In this document: in pieces, positions 1-12,228 of the stretch
Layout: each line of letters starts with the position of its first letter
Position numbering within the stretch: the first letter of the stretch is position 1
Source: Deinococcus apachensis DSM 19763
GTDB lineage: Bacteria > Deinococcota > Deinococci > Deinococcales > Deinococcaceae
DNA: 64,000 nt
NCBI RefSeq assembly: GCF_000381345.1
Contig: NZ_KB906412.1
Location: 43,504-107,503, forward strand
Direction: 5' to 3'
The notes under the pieces: model-generated
Told to the model about the DNA's origin: nothing
Databases searched by the model: none
What the model saw: only the letters and a program-made list of their open reading frames with translations
Program-made: the position numbers and the translations under genes

Positions 1-1
1 C

Positions 2-46
2 GTGCGGACGCCCGACGGTCACCGCCTCGGGTTCTACGAGGCCTGA
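2..46 (+). CDS. VOC/glyoxalase-family protein, C-terminal end only
   Basis: The window opens inside a reading frame whose last 14 residues (VRTPDGHRLGFYEA) end at a TGA. The TPDGHxLxFYE pattern is the usual last beta-strand of vicinal-oxygen-chelate proteins and carries the final metal-ligand glutamate. The next gene encodes a protein of the same fold, so the two look like tandem paralogues. Substrate cannot be inferred from this fragment. Confidence 0.6.
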   Translation: MRTPDGHRLGFYEA

Positions 47-128
47 CCTTTTGACGGATGGGGCCGCAAAAGCTCCTGACATAGGGGTGTCACGGGCACC
101 CGGCAGGCTGGAGGCAGGAGGATTCCAG

Positions 129-491
129 ATGAAAGCGAACCTGGATTTCGTGGCCCTGCACACCCGTGACCTGACCGCCGCCCGCGCTTACTACACCCGC
201 ACATTGGGCTTCGAGGTCGCGCAGGAGCGGCCCGGTGCGGTGGTGCTTGCCCACTCGGGCGGAGCGGAACTGGCCGTGAGGGAACCGCTCCCCGGCGTGG
301 ATACCACGCAGCCCTTCGGCGTCGGCGTCAGTGTCTGGCTGGGCGTGCCGGACGCCGAGGGCTACCATGCACAGGTCGTCGCGGCGGGCGCCCGGATCGT
401 GCAAGCCCCCCAGGACGGCCCCTTCGGGCGGATGTTCACGCTGATCACGCCGGACGGCCACGCGCTGACCTTCCTTGAGGTCCGGCCATGA
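129..491 (+). CDS. VOC (glyoxalase/bleomycin-resistance fold) protein
   Basis: A 120-residue single-domain protein. It begins with a beta strand and the HTRDLTAARAYYTRTLGF motif typical of VOC modules, has His near residue 11, and ends TPDGHALTFLEVRP with a candidate metal-ligand Glu near residue 117. The ATG at 129 is chosen because AGGAGG lies 7 bases upstream; the frame is open further 5' but without a comparable ribosome site. The stop overlaps the next start by 4 bases (ATGA), so it is probably translationally coupled to the glycosylase gene. VOC proteins include dioxygenases, glyoxalases and antibiotic-binding proteins; the substrate is not predictable here. Confidence 0.85.
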   Translation: MKANLDFVALHTRDLTAARAYYTRTLGFEVAQERPGAVVLAHSGGAELAVREPLPGVDTTQPFGVGVSVWLGVPDAEGYHAQVVAAGARIVQAPQDGPFGRMFTLITPDGHALTFLEVRP

Positions 492-1387
492 CCCGCCTGC
501 CCCTGACCCGCCCCTTCGAGTTCCGGCACACCCTCGCCTTCCTGAACGCCTTCCCCCCAGCCGCCCATGAACAGAGCACCCGCGGCGAGCTTCGCAAGGC
601 CACCCGCCTGAACGGGCAGACCGTCGGGTTTACCGTTCGGGAGGATACAGAGGGGCTGACCTGCACCCTCCACCCGGAAGCCCCATTGAAGCCCGAGGAG
701 GAAGCGGCCCTGCTGGAGCGGGTGGCTTTTTTCCTGGGCACCCGGGACGATCTGTGGCCCTTCTACGCGCTGGCCGAACGGGATGAGGTATTCCGGCCTG
801 TCCTCAACGAGTTACGGGGCTTTCACCAGCCGAAGTTTCTGACGCCCTTCGAGGCGGCCTGCTGGGCCGTGATCGGTCAGCGCCTGCCCCTGCCTCAGGC
901 GCGGAAGGTCAAACTCGCCCTGATGGTCCGCTCTGGAGGCGAGTGGAAGGGTTTGCCCGCCTTCCCCGAACCCGCCGACCTCGCGCACCTGACCGAAGCC
1001 GAGATTCTGGAGCTCCTGCCCAACCAGCGCAAGGCCCGCGCACTGGTGGAAGCCACGCGCGCCTTCGGAGGGGTCACCACCGCCGAACTCGTGAACCGAC
1101 CCCACGAAGAGGTTCGGGGCTGGTTGCGCGGCATCTACGGCGTCGGGGAGTGGAGTGCGCTGTTTATCCTGGTGCGCGGGCTTGGGAGACTGGAAAACGT
1201 GCGCCCGAAAGCTGGAGAGAGCCCTTTCCTGAAGGAACTCCTGAAGGCCGCCCGCCCCGTCTACGGCGGCCTCACGCCGGACGAGCTGTGGCGCATCGCC
1301 GAGAGCTACGGAGACCAGCAGGGCCAGTGGGCGATCTACCTCAGAAGCCGCTCGGCGCTGACTCCTGGGGGCGCGAGGGCGGCGTGA
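488..1387 (+). CDS. AlkA-like HhH-GPD DNA glycosylase family protein (catalytic Asp not apparent)
   Basis: A 299-residue protein with the AlkA layout: an N-terminal beta domain, then a helical HhH-GPD domain from about residue 110. The hairpin appears as GIYGVGEWSALF, matching the G-x-G-x-W-T/S-A motif of 3-methyladenine glycosylases that excise alkylated bases. In AlkA the catalytic Asp follows some 15-20 residues later in a PDD context; here the corresponding stretch reads NVRPKAGESPF with no Asp, only a Glu. It may therefore be a divergent or inactive paralogue, or use the Glu. It starts inside the VOC gene (ATGA overlap), and its 3' end overlaps the convergent hen1 gene by 47 bp. Confidence 0.75.
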   Translation: MTRLPLTRPFEFRHTLAFLNAFPPAAHEQSTRGELRKATRLNGQTVGFTVREDTEGLTCTLHPEAPLKPEEEAALLERVAFFLGTRDDLWPFYALAERDEVFRPVLNELRGFHQPKFLTPFEAACWAVIGQRLPLPQARKVKLALMVRSGGEWKGLPAFPEPADLAHLTEAEILELLPNQRKARALVEATRAFGGVTTAELVNRPHEEVRGWLRGIYGVGEWSALFILVRGLGRLENVRPKAGESPFLKELLKAARPVYGGLTPDELWRIAESYGDQQGQWAIYLRSRSALTPGGARAA

Positions 1388-2807
1388 TTCCACCTCGAAT
1401 GCCCCTGGTTTGAAGAATCCTCTTCGTTGAACCCCGAGTGCCTCCCGTGAACACGGCCATCTGCGTCACCGGCCCGTACTCGGCATGCACGTCCCCCACG
1501 TCCTCGTACCGCACCGCGTAACCGTACTCCGCCCCCGCCGCGTCCGCCCAGGCCCGGAACTCGGCGCGTGTCCACTCGAAGCGGTGGTCAGCGTGTCTCA
1601 GGCCTGCGTCCTCCCCACCGTGCTTCTCGGAAAACACGGCGTTGTACTCGCGGTTGGGGGTGGTGACGACGACAGTGCGCGGCTGTGCGTCCCCGAACAC
1701 GTTCTCGGTCAGGACATTCAAGCGGTGCGGCTCCAAATGCTCGATCACCTCCACCAGCGCGGCGGCATCGAAGCCCCGCAGGCGCGAGTCGCGGTAGGCG
1801 AGGCTGCCGTGGAGCAGGCACACACGCTGAGCAAGTTCAGGCCGTTCCCGGAGATGCAACCGCTCAGCCGCGATCTTTAGGGCGCGGGCGCTCACGTCCA
1901 CCCCGACGAGTTCCCGGAACTGGGGCACGGGGATCAGGCGGCGTAGCAGTTTCCCCTCCCCGCAGCCCAGGTCCAGCACATGGGCGGCACCGCTGGCCTC
2001 CAGCACTTCCGCCACCCGGTCGAGGCGGGCGTCGTGCAGGCGGGGGCGGGGATCAGGCGGGGTGTCCTCAGTCTCCCCCGGGTCGGGGCCAAACGCCGCC
2101 TCGGCCTGCCGCACCAGCTCGCGGAAACGCAGGAACCGCCCGGTGATGAGGTCACGCTCGGGGTGGGTCTCCAGCCAGCCCGCGCCGTGGCGCAGCAGCT
2201 TGTCCACCTCCGCCTCGCCCAGGTAGTAGTGCTTGCGGCCATCCAGGACGGGCAGCAGCACGTACAGGTGTGTCAGCAGGTCGCGGAGCAAGGCGGTACC
2301 CGACACCCGCAGCCGGACGTAGGGCCGCTCGCCCCACTCGGGAAACAACGGGTCGAGGGGGATGGGCTCGACCTCCACCGTGTAGCCGAGGGGACCGAAG
2401 AGCCGGGTGGGCAGGTCAGCAGGACCCCGCGCGACCACGCACGGCAGTTCCGCGACGAGGGGAATGGGCGTCCCCACAAGTTCAGGACGGTCCTTGCTGC
2501 GCCCCGTCATCGCCGTGCCGAAAGCGTCGCGCAGGGCGACCGCCAGAAAGGAGCCTGCCGCGTAGGGCCGGTCGTTCACGTAGGGCTCCAGCGGAGTCCC
2601 CTCCCCGGCCCGCGTGTGCCGCGAGAGGGCGACCGGGTCCACCTCCAGCAGCAGGGCCGCCGTGCAGGTCTCGGGGGTGGCCTCCGGGTAGAAGACGGCC
2701 GCGCGCCCGAAGGGCAACTCGCGTTCCAGCACGCGCTCCGGGTGCTTGTGCAACAGGAAGCCCAGGTCGGTGGCGGGCCGGTGGGTGGTCGTCAGCGTGA
2801 GGAGCAT
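1341..2807 (-). CDS. hen1: 3'-terminal RNA ribose 2'-O-methyltransferase Hen1
   Basis: A 488-residue protein. The N-terminal half matches the bacterial Hen1 N-domain (opening MLLTLTTTHRPATDLGFLL). The C-terminal half is a class I SAM methyltransferase with motif I VLDLGCGEGKLLRRL and the Hen1 metal site EVIEHLEPH, followed by TTPNREYN and a later HADHRFEW His. Bacterial Hen1 methylates the 2'-OH of a cleaved RNA end before ligation by Pnkp, so re-cleavage is blocked. Pnkp is usually the adjacent gene, but neither neighbour here is Pnkp. The ATG at 2807 is preferred over an upstream in-frame start because the N-domain begins there and a TAGCCT hexamer lies 10 bases upstream. Confidence 0.9.
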   Translation of the reverse strand: MLLTLTTTHRPATDLGFLLHKHPERVLERELPFGRAAVFYPEATPETCTAALLLEVDPVALSRHTRAGEGTPLEPYVNDRPYAAGSFLAVALRDAFGTAMTGRSKDRPELVGTPIPLVAELPCVVARGPADLPTRLFGPLGYTVEVEPIPLDPLFPEWGERPYVRLRVSGTALLRDLLTHLYVLLPVLDGRKHYYLGEAEVDKLLRHGAGWLETHPERDLITGRFLRFRELVRQAEAAFGPDPGETEDTPPDPRPRLHDARLDRVAEVLEASGAAHVLDLGCGEGKLLRRLIPVPQFRELVGVDVSARALKIAAERLHLRERPELAQRVCLLHGSLAYRDSRLRGFDAAALVEVIEHLEPHRLNVLTENVFGDAQPRTVVVTTPNREYNAVFSEKHGGEDAGLRHADHRFEWTRAEFRAWADAAGAEYGYAVRYEDVGDVHAEYGPVTQMAVFTGGTRGSTKRILQTRGIRGGITPPSRPQESAPSGF

Positions 2808-2892
2808 CCTGCCCGGCAGGCTAGCGCCGCCCCGCGTCGCGGGCGTCCGCAAGGTGGCGGAGGAAGAGCCCACCTGCCGTTACAGTGCGGCC

Positions 2893-3507
2893 ATGTCCTC
2901 GCTGTGGCAGCGTCCGGCCCTCGACCTCCTCCTGGCGACCGCAAGCCGCGCCCCGACGCCCGGGGGCGGCTCCACCGCGGCGGTCACGGCGGCCTTCGGG
3001 ACGGCGCTGCTGGAGATGGCCCTGCGAATCACGTCGAAGAAAAACGGGCAGGAGGGGGAGTTGGCGACCATGCTGGACGCCCTCACCCGGCTGCGGGAGC
3101 GGCTTCAGGCCCTCGCGGACGAGGACGTGCGGGCCTTCGGGGAGTACGTCCGGGCGGCGCGGCTGCCGGAGGGACCTGAACGGGAGGAGGCGCTGGGGGC
3201 GGCGGGAGGGGCTTCTCTGGAAGTTCCGCTGGAGGTGGCGCGGACCGTGAGGCAGACGCTGGAATACGCCCCCCGCCTCCCCACCTGGGTCCACGCGGAG
3301 GTGACGAGCGACGCGGGGGCGGGGGCCGCCATCCTGGAAGGCGCCCTGCACGCCGCGCTCCTGACGGTCGAGATCAACCTGCCGCATATGGCGGAGGAGG
3401 ACCGCGGCGCGTTGAAAGCCGAGCGGGACCGCTTGCAGGCACGGGGCACGGAGCTTGCCGCCGAGACACGGCGGCTCACATATGAACGCCTGCGGGACCG
3501 GGAATAG
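2893..3507 (+). CDS. cyclodeaminase/cyclohydrolase (FTCD-C fold) family protein
   Basis: A 204-residue, largely helical protein that resembles the formiminotransferase-cyclodeaminase C-terminal domain: a short lead, PTPGGGSTAAVTAAFGTAL, then long amphipathic helices. Family members act on formimino- or methenyl-tetrahydrofolate, although many bacterial stand-alone versions are uncharacterised. The ATG at 2893 follows TACAGT by six bases, the spacing of a leaderless transcript. It is divergent from hen1, with under 90 bp between starts, so the two may share a promoter region. The Gly-rich motif supports the fold; activity is inferred. Confidence 0.75.
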   Translation: MSSLWQRPALDLLLATASRAPTPGGGSTAAVTAAFGTALLEMALRITSKKNGQEGELATMLDALTRLRERLQALADEDVRAFGEYVRAARLPEGPEREEALGAAGGASLEVPLEVARTVRQTLEYAPRLPTWVHAEVTSDAGAGAAILEGALHAALLTVEINLPHMAEEDRGALKAERDRLQARGTELAAETRRLTYERLRDRE

Positions 3508-3543
3508 GCCCCGCCCCGTCCCCAACCCGTACAATCGGCCCTG

Positions 3544-4719
<1,176 letters not shown>

Positions 4720-4729
4720 CGAGCTTCCT

Positions 4730-5449
<720 letters not shown>

Positions 5450-5486
5450 GGGGCGCAGGATAGGGTCGAATCGACCGGGTGAGGGC

Positions 5487-5565
5487 AATAAAAAAGCCGC
5501 CCTCTCAGACGGTGATGTTGAAAATATAGCGTGGAATACAGGGGAAGTCAAATTATGCAGGCCGA
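5487..5565 (-). repeat. Promoter-hairpin intergenic repeat, copy 1
   Basis: Read on the minus strand this contains TTGACT (5551-5546), a 17-bp spacer, TATATT (5528-5523), then within about 10 bases a stem-loop (CCGTC, loop, GGCGG with one G.U pair) and a run of six T: a promoter leading straight into an intrinsic terminator. The block TGCATAATTTGACTTCC-type core, spacer and hairpin recur at 36.6 and 62.3 kb. It points toward bshB1, whose own -10 is 40-odd bp further down. The predicted RNA would be about 30-40 nt unless the hairpin is bypassed. Confidence 0.7.
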
Positions 5566-5621
5566 TTTCAGGAGAAGCCCTCTGGTGGGGCGGAAAAACT
5601 CCCGGGGCAGGAGGATCATTC

Positions 5622-6245
5622 GTGCAAACCCGCAGCCTCGGCACCCAGGAGGTGCAGCAAGCCCGTCTCGCGCAGACCTTCGACCCCCACGTCGCCCCCC
5701 TCAACCGCTGGGCCGAGGAGCAGCGCTCGGCGAGCGGGCACTGGCTGCCCTTCTTCGACCCCGCAGACGGCGGCGTGATGGCGCGGGTCCTGCTCCTCCT
5801 CGAATCGCCCGGCCCGGTCGTCAGCCGCACCCGCTTCGTCTCGATGGACAACCCCGACGGCACGGCGGAGAACCTGCGCTGCCTGCTGCATCTCTCGGGC
5901 CTGCGGCGGCGGGAGGTGACGATGTGGAACGTCGTGCCATGGCAGATGAGCGAGAACGGTGTCGTGACCCCCCGGCCAGGGCAGTACGCCGAGGCCGCTT
6001 CCCTAACCCGGCACCTCCTCTCGATGCTGGCGGACCTCCAGGTCGTCGTCCTCGTCGGCCGCCATGCGGAGCGGGCGTGGCCGCTGGTGGGTTCAGCCCT
6101 CCCCTCCCTCGCCTGCCCGCACCCGAGCCCGCAGAACTTCGTCTCCCGGCGGGACTCCGCCGTGCTGGCGTTGAGTGCCCTGGTTGAAGCTCGGAAAATG
6201 ATATCGGGCAAGGAAAAAGGGGCCACCCTCATTCCCGAGGAGTAG
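5622..6245 (+). CDS. Uracil-DNA glycosylase superfamily protein
   Basis: A 207-residue alpha/beta protein. The segment ARVLLLLESPGPV near residue 45 takes the place of the UDG water-activating motif, WNVVPW is central, VVLVGRHAERAWP follows, and near the end CPHPSPQNF corresponds to the H-P-S leucine-loop motif of UDG-fold proteins. It may remove uracil or serve another UDG-like role; the standard catalytic Asp/Asn motif is not clear, so function is open. A GTG start at 5622 is chosen because GGAGG lies 6-7 bases upstream. It is divergent from bshB1, with repeat copy 1 between them. Confidence 0.75.
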   Translation: MQTRSLGTQEVQQARLAQTFDPHVAPLNRWAEEQRSASGHWLPFFDPADGGVMARVLLLLESPGPVVSRTRFVSMDNPDGTAENLRCLLHLSGLRRREVTMWNVVPWQMSENGVVTPRPGQYAEAASLTRHLLSMLADLQVVVLVGRHAERAWPLVGSALPSLACPHPSPQNFVSRRDSAVLALSALVEARKMISGKEKGATLIPEE

Positions 6246-6263
6246 CCCTTGAACCCCCTCGCC

Positions 6264-7673
<1,410 letters not shown>

Positions 7674-7682
7674 GCCCTGAGT

Positions 7683-8936
7683 CTAATCGGCGGCGGTGGT
7701 CACTTCCCGGGGAACGGCGGCGGAGGTGTGCAGGTCCGGCGCCACCCGTTCCGACAGCGCCACCAGCGTCCAGGCGAACGCGCCACAGAGCATCAGGACC
7801 GAGGCCACCCCGAACCACAGGGGCAGGGCCACGCGGTCAAGCAGCGGCGAGAGCAGAAGGAGACTCAGGGGCATCCCCAGGGTGGACACCGTGCCCAGCA
7901 CGCTGAAGACGCGGCCCAGGTACTCGGCGGGCACCATCCGCTGCATCAGGGTGTTCAGCGGCGTGTTCAGCATGCCGAAGCCGAACCCCAGGATGACCGA
8001 GCAGGCCAGGAGCACGGGCACGGTGGGCCGCAACCACATCACCCCGTAGATCAGGGCGGTCAGCGCCAGCCCGGCGGCGGTCGCGCGGCGGGGCGGCAGG
8101 CGGTTCCCCAGCACGGCAATGAGGGCGCCCGAAAGGAGCATTCCCCCGCTCTCCAGCGCGAGGAAGAGGCCGTAGCCCTTCGCGCCCGCCCCCAGCGTCT
8201 CCATCAACTTCGGCGTGACGACTGTGACCGGGGCGAGGGTGGCGTTCAGCACCAGGCCGATGAAGGGCACGAGGGTCAACACCTTTGATCGGCGCATCAG
8301 CCGCAGGCCGCTGACCACGTCCATGAGCACTCCGGGACGGGGCCCGCCCGGCTGGGGTCGCCCCGGCAGCCGCACGGCCAGCAGCAGGGCCGCCATCACG
8401 AAGAAGCTCACGCCGTCGAGCACAATGGCGACGGGCGGTGAGAAGACCGAGACGAGCCAGCCGCCAGCGAGGGTGCCCACCAGCCACGCTCCCTGCCCCA
8501 CCCCGCCCAGCAGGCCGTTCGCCCGGGCAAGTTCGGCGGTCGGCACGAGGCCGGGAACGGCAGCGCTTGACGCCGGGTTGGCGAAGATGCCCGCAAAGCC
8601 GGTCAGGAGGGCCGCCCCATTGACCACCCACAGCGGCACCTCACCCCACAAGAGCGCCAACCCGCCGACGAGCACCTGCAACACGCCACGCGCCACGTCC
8701 GCCCCGATCAGGGGAAGCTTGAGGTTCACCCGGTCCACCAGCGCCCCGGCAAAGGGCATCAGCAGGTTGGGGGCCAGCGCGCAGGCGAGCGTGAGGGCCA
8801 TCTGCCCCGCCGAGCCTGTCTGGTGCAGCACCAGGAAGCTCAGGGCGATGCTGGCGAGCGCCGAGCCGAGTTGGGACTGTCCCGAGGCGATCAACCACAG
8901 GATGAAACTGCGGTTCCAGAGGGTCTGCGGCGTCAT
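7683..8936 (-). CDS. MFS transporter (EntS/MFS_3-like)
   Basis: A 417-residue transporter with about 12 membrane helices. It resembles the enterobactin-exporter-like MFS_3 group: [21 protein letters not shown] at the start, [15 protein letters not shown] in the middle, and [22 protein letters not shown] before the last helices. The ATG at 8936 follows CATACT by six bases. It faces a winged-helix regulator across about 70 bp, the layout of an efflux pump under a divergent repressor. The substrate is unknown. Confidence 0.8.
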   Translation of the reverse strand: MTPQTLWNRSFILWLIASGQSQLGSALASIALSFLVLHQTGSAGQMALTLACALAPNLLMPFAGALVDRVNLKLPLIGADVARGVLQVLVGGLALLWGEVPLWVVNGAALLTGFAGIFANPASSAAVPGLVPTAELARANGLLGGVGQGAWLVGTLAGGWLVSVFSPPVAIVLDGVSFFVMAALLLAVRLPGRPQPGGPRPGVLMDVVSGLRLMRRSKVLTLVPFIGLVLNATLAPVTVVTPKLMETLGAGAKGYGLFLALESGGMLLSGALIAVLGNRLPPRRATAAGLALTALIYGVMWLRPTVPVLLACSVILGFGFGMLNTPLNTLMQRMVPAEYLGRVFSVLGTVSTLGMPLSLLLLSPLLDRVALPLWFGVASVLMLCGAFAWTLVALSERVAPDLHTSAAVPREVTTAAD

Positions 8937-9007
8937 AGTCCGAGTATGGGGAGGGGCTTCTCGAAGAGATATACGCCCTTTGGAGTAGGAGGGCCTAAGC
9001 TGATCCC

Positions 9008-9640
9008 ATGCCTGATGAGCCGGTGAGGGTGGCGAACAGCGCGCAGGCCGCCCTGCTGCTGGACGTGGGACTGCGCCCTCTGCTGGACCTGCTGATGCGG
9101 GCGCCCCATTCAGTGGGTGAGGTGGCAGCGAAGCTGGCGCTGAACATCCAGCGCGCCCACTACATCGTCGGCAAGCTGGAACGGGCGGGCGTGGCGGAAG
9201 TCGTGGAGGTTCGGGCAAGAGCTGGCCGCGCGATCAGGTGTTACGCCGTCCCGCCCCGCTGGTTCATCCCCTACGAGACGACGGGGGCTGAGACGCTGGA
9301 GGCGTTCATGGGCGCACAGATTCTCCCCCGCATGGAACGGTTCACCAGGCTGAGCGTGGGCCTTCTGCGCGAACTTGGCGACCACTGGGGCTTCTGGCTG
9401 GAACAGGGGGAGGAGGGGAGCAGCCTCAGCATGGGAACGCCCAACCGCAGAGGCTACGAACTCTTCGCCGGGGAGGAACCCTTTCTCCTGAACATCACGG
9501 GCCTTCGCCTGACAGGCGAGCAGGCGAGCGACCTTAAACGGCGGCTTGAATCGGTTGTGGAAGAGTTCCAGGCGCAGGACAACCCGCAGGCCCCCACCTA
9601 CACCGTTGCCCTGATGCTCGCGCGCGGCGACGTGGGCTAA
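9008..9640 (+). CDS. ArsR-like winged-helix transcriptional regulator
   Basis: A 210-residue protein. Residues 18-85 form a winged helix ([20 protein letters not shown], recognition-helix region [20 protein letters not shown]). A C-terminal domain of about 120 residues probably serves for effector binding or dimerisation. It is divergent from the adjacent MFS exporter and is its likely regulator. The start follows TAAGCT by six bases. The effector is not predictable. Confidence 0.7.
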   Translation: MPDEPVRVANSAQAALLLDVGLRPLLDLLMRAPHSVGEVAAKLALNIQRAHYIVGKLERAGVAEVVEVRARAGRAIRCYAVPPRWFIPYETTGAETLEAFMGAQILPRMERFTRLSVGLLRELGDHWGFWLEQGEEGSSLSMGTPNRRGYELFAGEEPFLLNITGLRLTGEQASDLKRRLESVVEEFQAQDNPQAPTYTVALMLARGDVG

Positions 9641-9698
9641 AGCGCCCTCACGACTCGCCTCACCGTCCGCTTTGCGTCTGGCTGACACAATGCTCCCC

Positions 9699-10718
9699 AT
9701 GAGTCGAATGTTTGACGTCGCCATCGTTGGGGCGGGTCCGGTGGGCCTCGCCGCCGCCATCGCCTGCAAGCGGGCGGGCCTGAGCTATGTGGTGCTGGAA
9801 AAAGGGTGCGTGGTGAACGCGATCTTTGAGTACCCGACGTACATGACCTTTTTCACCACCGCCCCGGAATTGGAAATCGGCAATCACCCGATGGTGACGG
9901 GCCACGACAAGCCCGACCGCCGCGACGCGCTGATGTACTACCGCCTGATAACCCAGCGCGAGGACCTCAACGTGCGACTCTACACCGAGGTGAAGCGGGT
10001 TCACCAGGCCCCGGCGGGCTTCACGTTGGAGGTGGAGGCGCAGGACGGCACCCCGGGCGTGGTCGAGGCGCGGCGGGTGGTCGTGGCGACTGGATACTAC
10101 GACAATCCCGTTCATCTGGGCATTCCCGGCGAGGACAGCCCGAACGTCAGCCACTACTACACCGAGGCGCACCCCTTCCTGGGGCTGAACGTCACCGTGA
10201 TCGGCGCGGGCAACTCGGCCGCCGACGCGGCCCTGGACCTGTGGCGCGGTGGGGCGAATGTGACGATGGTCGTGCGAGCGCCCGAGCTGAAGTCCACGAT
10301 CAAATACTGGGTGCGGCCCGATCTGGAGAACCGCATCAAGGAGGGCAGCATCTCCGCGCACTTCAACTCGCAGGTGGTGGAGATCCACCCCGAACACGTC
10401 CTCGTGCAGCGGGCGGATGGGACGACCTGGGAGCTGCCCACCCACTTCACCTTCGCGTTGACGGGGTATCGCCCCGACCTCTCCTTCCTGGAGGGGCTCG
10501 ACCTTGCCGCGCAGCCCGACGAGTGCCTGGTATTGGACGAGCACTATCAGAGCAGCGTGCCGGGCCTCTTCGTGGTGGGGTCGGCGGGCTTCGCGGGCCG
10601 AACGAATCAGGTGTTCATCGAGAATGGGCGGCATCACGCCGTGGCGGCGGTGGCGGAGATTGAGCGGCAACTGACGGATGTGCGCGAGCTGGCCCCTCTC
10701 CCCTCCCCTACCCGGTGA
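9699..10718 (+). CDS. ypdA: YpdA-family bacillithiol disulfide reductase
   Basis: A 339-residue flavoprotein of the thioredoxin-reductase-like group. The N-terminal FAD motif is [17 protein letters not shown]. The segment [19 protein letters not shown] with LEIG is diagnostic for YpdA (Bdr), which reduces bacillithiol disulfide with NADPH. A second Rossmann motif [19 protein letters not shown] binds NADPH, and the C-terminal [20 protein letters not shown] closes the FAD site. The start was set at the ATG at 9699. The neighbouring bshB1 (4 kb away) makes a bacillithiol role likely. Confidence 0.85.
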   Translation: MSRMFDVAIVGAGPVGLAAAIACKRAGLSYVVLEKGCVVNAIFEYPTYMTFFTTAPELEIGNHPMVTGHDKPDRRDALMYYRLITQREDLNVRLYTEVKRVHQAPAGFTLEVEAQDGTPGVVEARRVVVATGYYDNPVHLGIPGEDSPNVSHYYTEAHPFLGLNVTVIGAGNSAADAALDLWRGGANVTMVVRAPELKSTIKYWVRPDLENRIKEGSISAHFNSQVVEIHPEHVLVQRADGTTWELPTHFTFALTGYRPDLSFLEGLDLAAQPDECLVLDEHYQSSVPGLFVVGSAGFAGRTNQVFIENGRHHAVAAVAEIERQLTDVRELAPLPSPTR

Positions 10719-10762
10719 AGAACCGTCATCTTCCCGGAAAGAGAGCGTGGAATACTGCCCGC

Positions 10763-12178
10763 ATGGCCTCATCCCGCAAGAGAACCGCCCTGCTGCTGAG
10801 CGCGCTGCTGGGGACGGCGCTCGCCCAGGTCGAGATCCCGGCCCTACCCCTTCCCCCACAGGTGCCCACGCCCGGCCCGGCCCCTGCGCCGGAGCCCGAG
10901 CCCGTTCCGGCCCCGCCCCCTCAGCCGGAGCCCGAGCCCGCTCCCCCGCCGGTCGAGACGCCTGCTCCCGCCCCGGTCCCTCCCAAGGAGACGCCTGCTC
11001 CCGCCCCGGTCCCTCCCAAGGAGACGCCCGCTCCCGCGCCGCAAAAGCCCGTCACTCCACCTCCTTCGGCCAAACCCGTTAAGACGGCCCCCCTGCCCCT
11101 CCTCATCACGGTACAGGCGAACTGGCCCGCGTTGGTGGACGGCAAGAAGACGATGGTCCCCTTCTCGCAGACCCTGACCCTGGCGGGCGAGCGGGCCGCG
11201 CAACTCCGGCAGCGCGGCGTCATCACGGCGAGCCTGGACGCCGACCTGAAGAAATTCCTGGCGAGCCTGCCGCGGGAGGCGCAGGACGCCCGCTTCGAGA
11301 ACCGCTGGGAAGAAGGCTGGGCCGTCGTGCAACGCAATGGCCTGAAGGTGGACGAGGCGAAGACGCGGGCGAACATCCTCGCTGCCCTGAAAAACCCCAA
11401 GGGGGTCAAGGCCGCCGTCGTCGTGACGGGGCAGGTCGCGCCGAAGCGCACGCTGGACTTCTTCCTCTCGCGGGGCATCACCGAACACCTGGGCACGGGC
11501 GAGACGAATTACTACGGCAGCAGCGCGGCCCGAATGACGAATATCCACGTGGGCACCCGCAACTTCCAGGACCGGCTGTTCACGGGCAAGACCTTCTCCT
11601 TCAACCAGTTCATCGGCCCGGTCACCACCCGCGCGGGGTATGTGGTGGGGCTGGTGATCGCCGGGGAGCGCACGGCAAACGGCGTGGGCGGGGGCATCTG
11701 CCAGGTCAGCACGACTGCGTTCCGGGCCCTGTATGGGGCAGGCCTGCCCGTCGCCGAACGGCGCAACCACTCCTACCAGGTGCATTACTACGACCCGCAG
11801 GGCTTGGACGCCACCATCTTCCAGCCCTCCCAGGACCTGAAGTTCGCCAACGACACCGGGGGCGCCCTGTGGTTCCAGGCCGACTGGAACGACGAGGAGG
11901 CCCGGCTGAGCATCAGCGTGTTCGGCAAGGCGCGGAACTTCACGGTGGAGTTGGACGAGCCGAAGACGCTCAGCACCAAGCCCTCCCCCGCCGACCGGGT
12001 CATCCGGGACACGAGCCTTCCCGCCGGGCAGCGCAAGCAGGTGGACTGGGCGGCTCCCGGCGCGGTGATCGAGGTCACCCGGCGCTTCGTGCGGGACGGC
12101 AAGACCTTTAAACAGGACACGTTGAAGAGCAGTTACCGTCCCTGGCCGAACATCTTCCTGGTCGGCACACGGGGGTGA
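10763..12178 (+). CDS. Secreted VanW-domain protein with Pro-rich linker
   Basis: A 471-residue exported protein. A signal peptide ([21 protein letters not shown]) is followed by about 90 residues rich in Pro, Glu and Ala, with an 11-residue repeat [11 protein letters not shown]. Next comes a domain of about 110 residues, then the VanW domain ([56 protein letters not shown]). VanW-type proteins lie with vancomycin-resistance or cell-wall genes, and their biochemical role is unknown. A surface or periplasmic function is inferred. AATACT lies six bases before the ATG. A strong bidirectional hairpin follows the stop. Confidence 0.85.
   Translation: MASSRKRTALLLSALLGTALAQVEIPALPLPPQVPTPGPAPAPEPEPVPAPPPQPEPEPAPPPVETPAPAPVPPKETPAPAPVPPKETPAPAPQKPVTPPPSAKPVKTAPLPLLITVQANWPALVDGKKTMVPFSQTLTLAGERAAQLRQRGVITASLDADLKKFLASLPREAQDARFENRWEEGWAVVQRNGLKVDEAKTRANILAALKNPKGVKAAVVVTGQVAPKRTLDFFLSRGITEHLGTGETNYYGSSAARMTNIHVGTRNFQDRLFTGKTFSFNQFIGPVTTRAGYVVGLVIAGERTANGVGGGICQVSTTAFRALYGAGLPVAERRNHSYQVHYYDPQGLDATIFQPSQDLKFANDTGGALWFQADWNDEEARLSISVFGKARNFTVELDEPKTLSTKPSPADRVIRDTSLPAGQRKQVDWAAPGAVIEVTRRFVRDGKTFKQDTLKSSYRPWPNIFLVGTRG
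10955..11041 (+). repeat. 33-bp tandem repeat, about 2.6 copies
   Basis: Two identical 33-bp units (10955-10987, 10988-11020) and a diverging partial third copy encode [11 protein letters not shown] repeats in the Pro-rich linker of the VanW-domain protein. A slippage-prone in-frame repeat of this kind would change linker length without changing the frame. Confidence 0.8.
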
Positions 12179-12183
12179 CCGTC

Positions 12184-12225
12184 AAAGGGAAAGGGGGAGT
12201 CGATGTGACTCCCCCTTTCCCCTTT
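12184..12225. terminator. Bidirectional intrinsic terminator between vanW-like gene and parB
   Basis: Left arm AAAGGGAAAGGGGGAGT (12184-12200) pairs with ACTCCCCCTTTCCCCTTT (12208-12225) across a 7-base loop. It lies between convergent genes. The A/T-containing outer arms give short T runs on both strands. Confidence 0.75.
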
Positions 12226-12228
12226 GCC

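Noticed and set aside
1980..3179. A 399-codon plus-strand frame across hen1 and its upstream region
   Set aside because: Antisense shadow of hen1; no ribosome site or domain.
10955..11041. Direct repeats as a CRISPR-like array
   Set aside because: Units are contiguous, in frame and encode a Pro-rich linker; there are no spacers.
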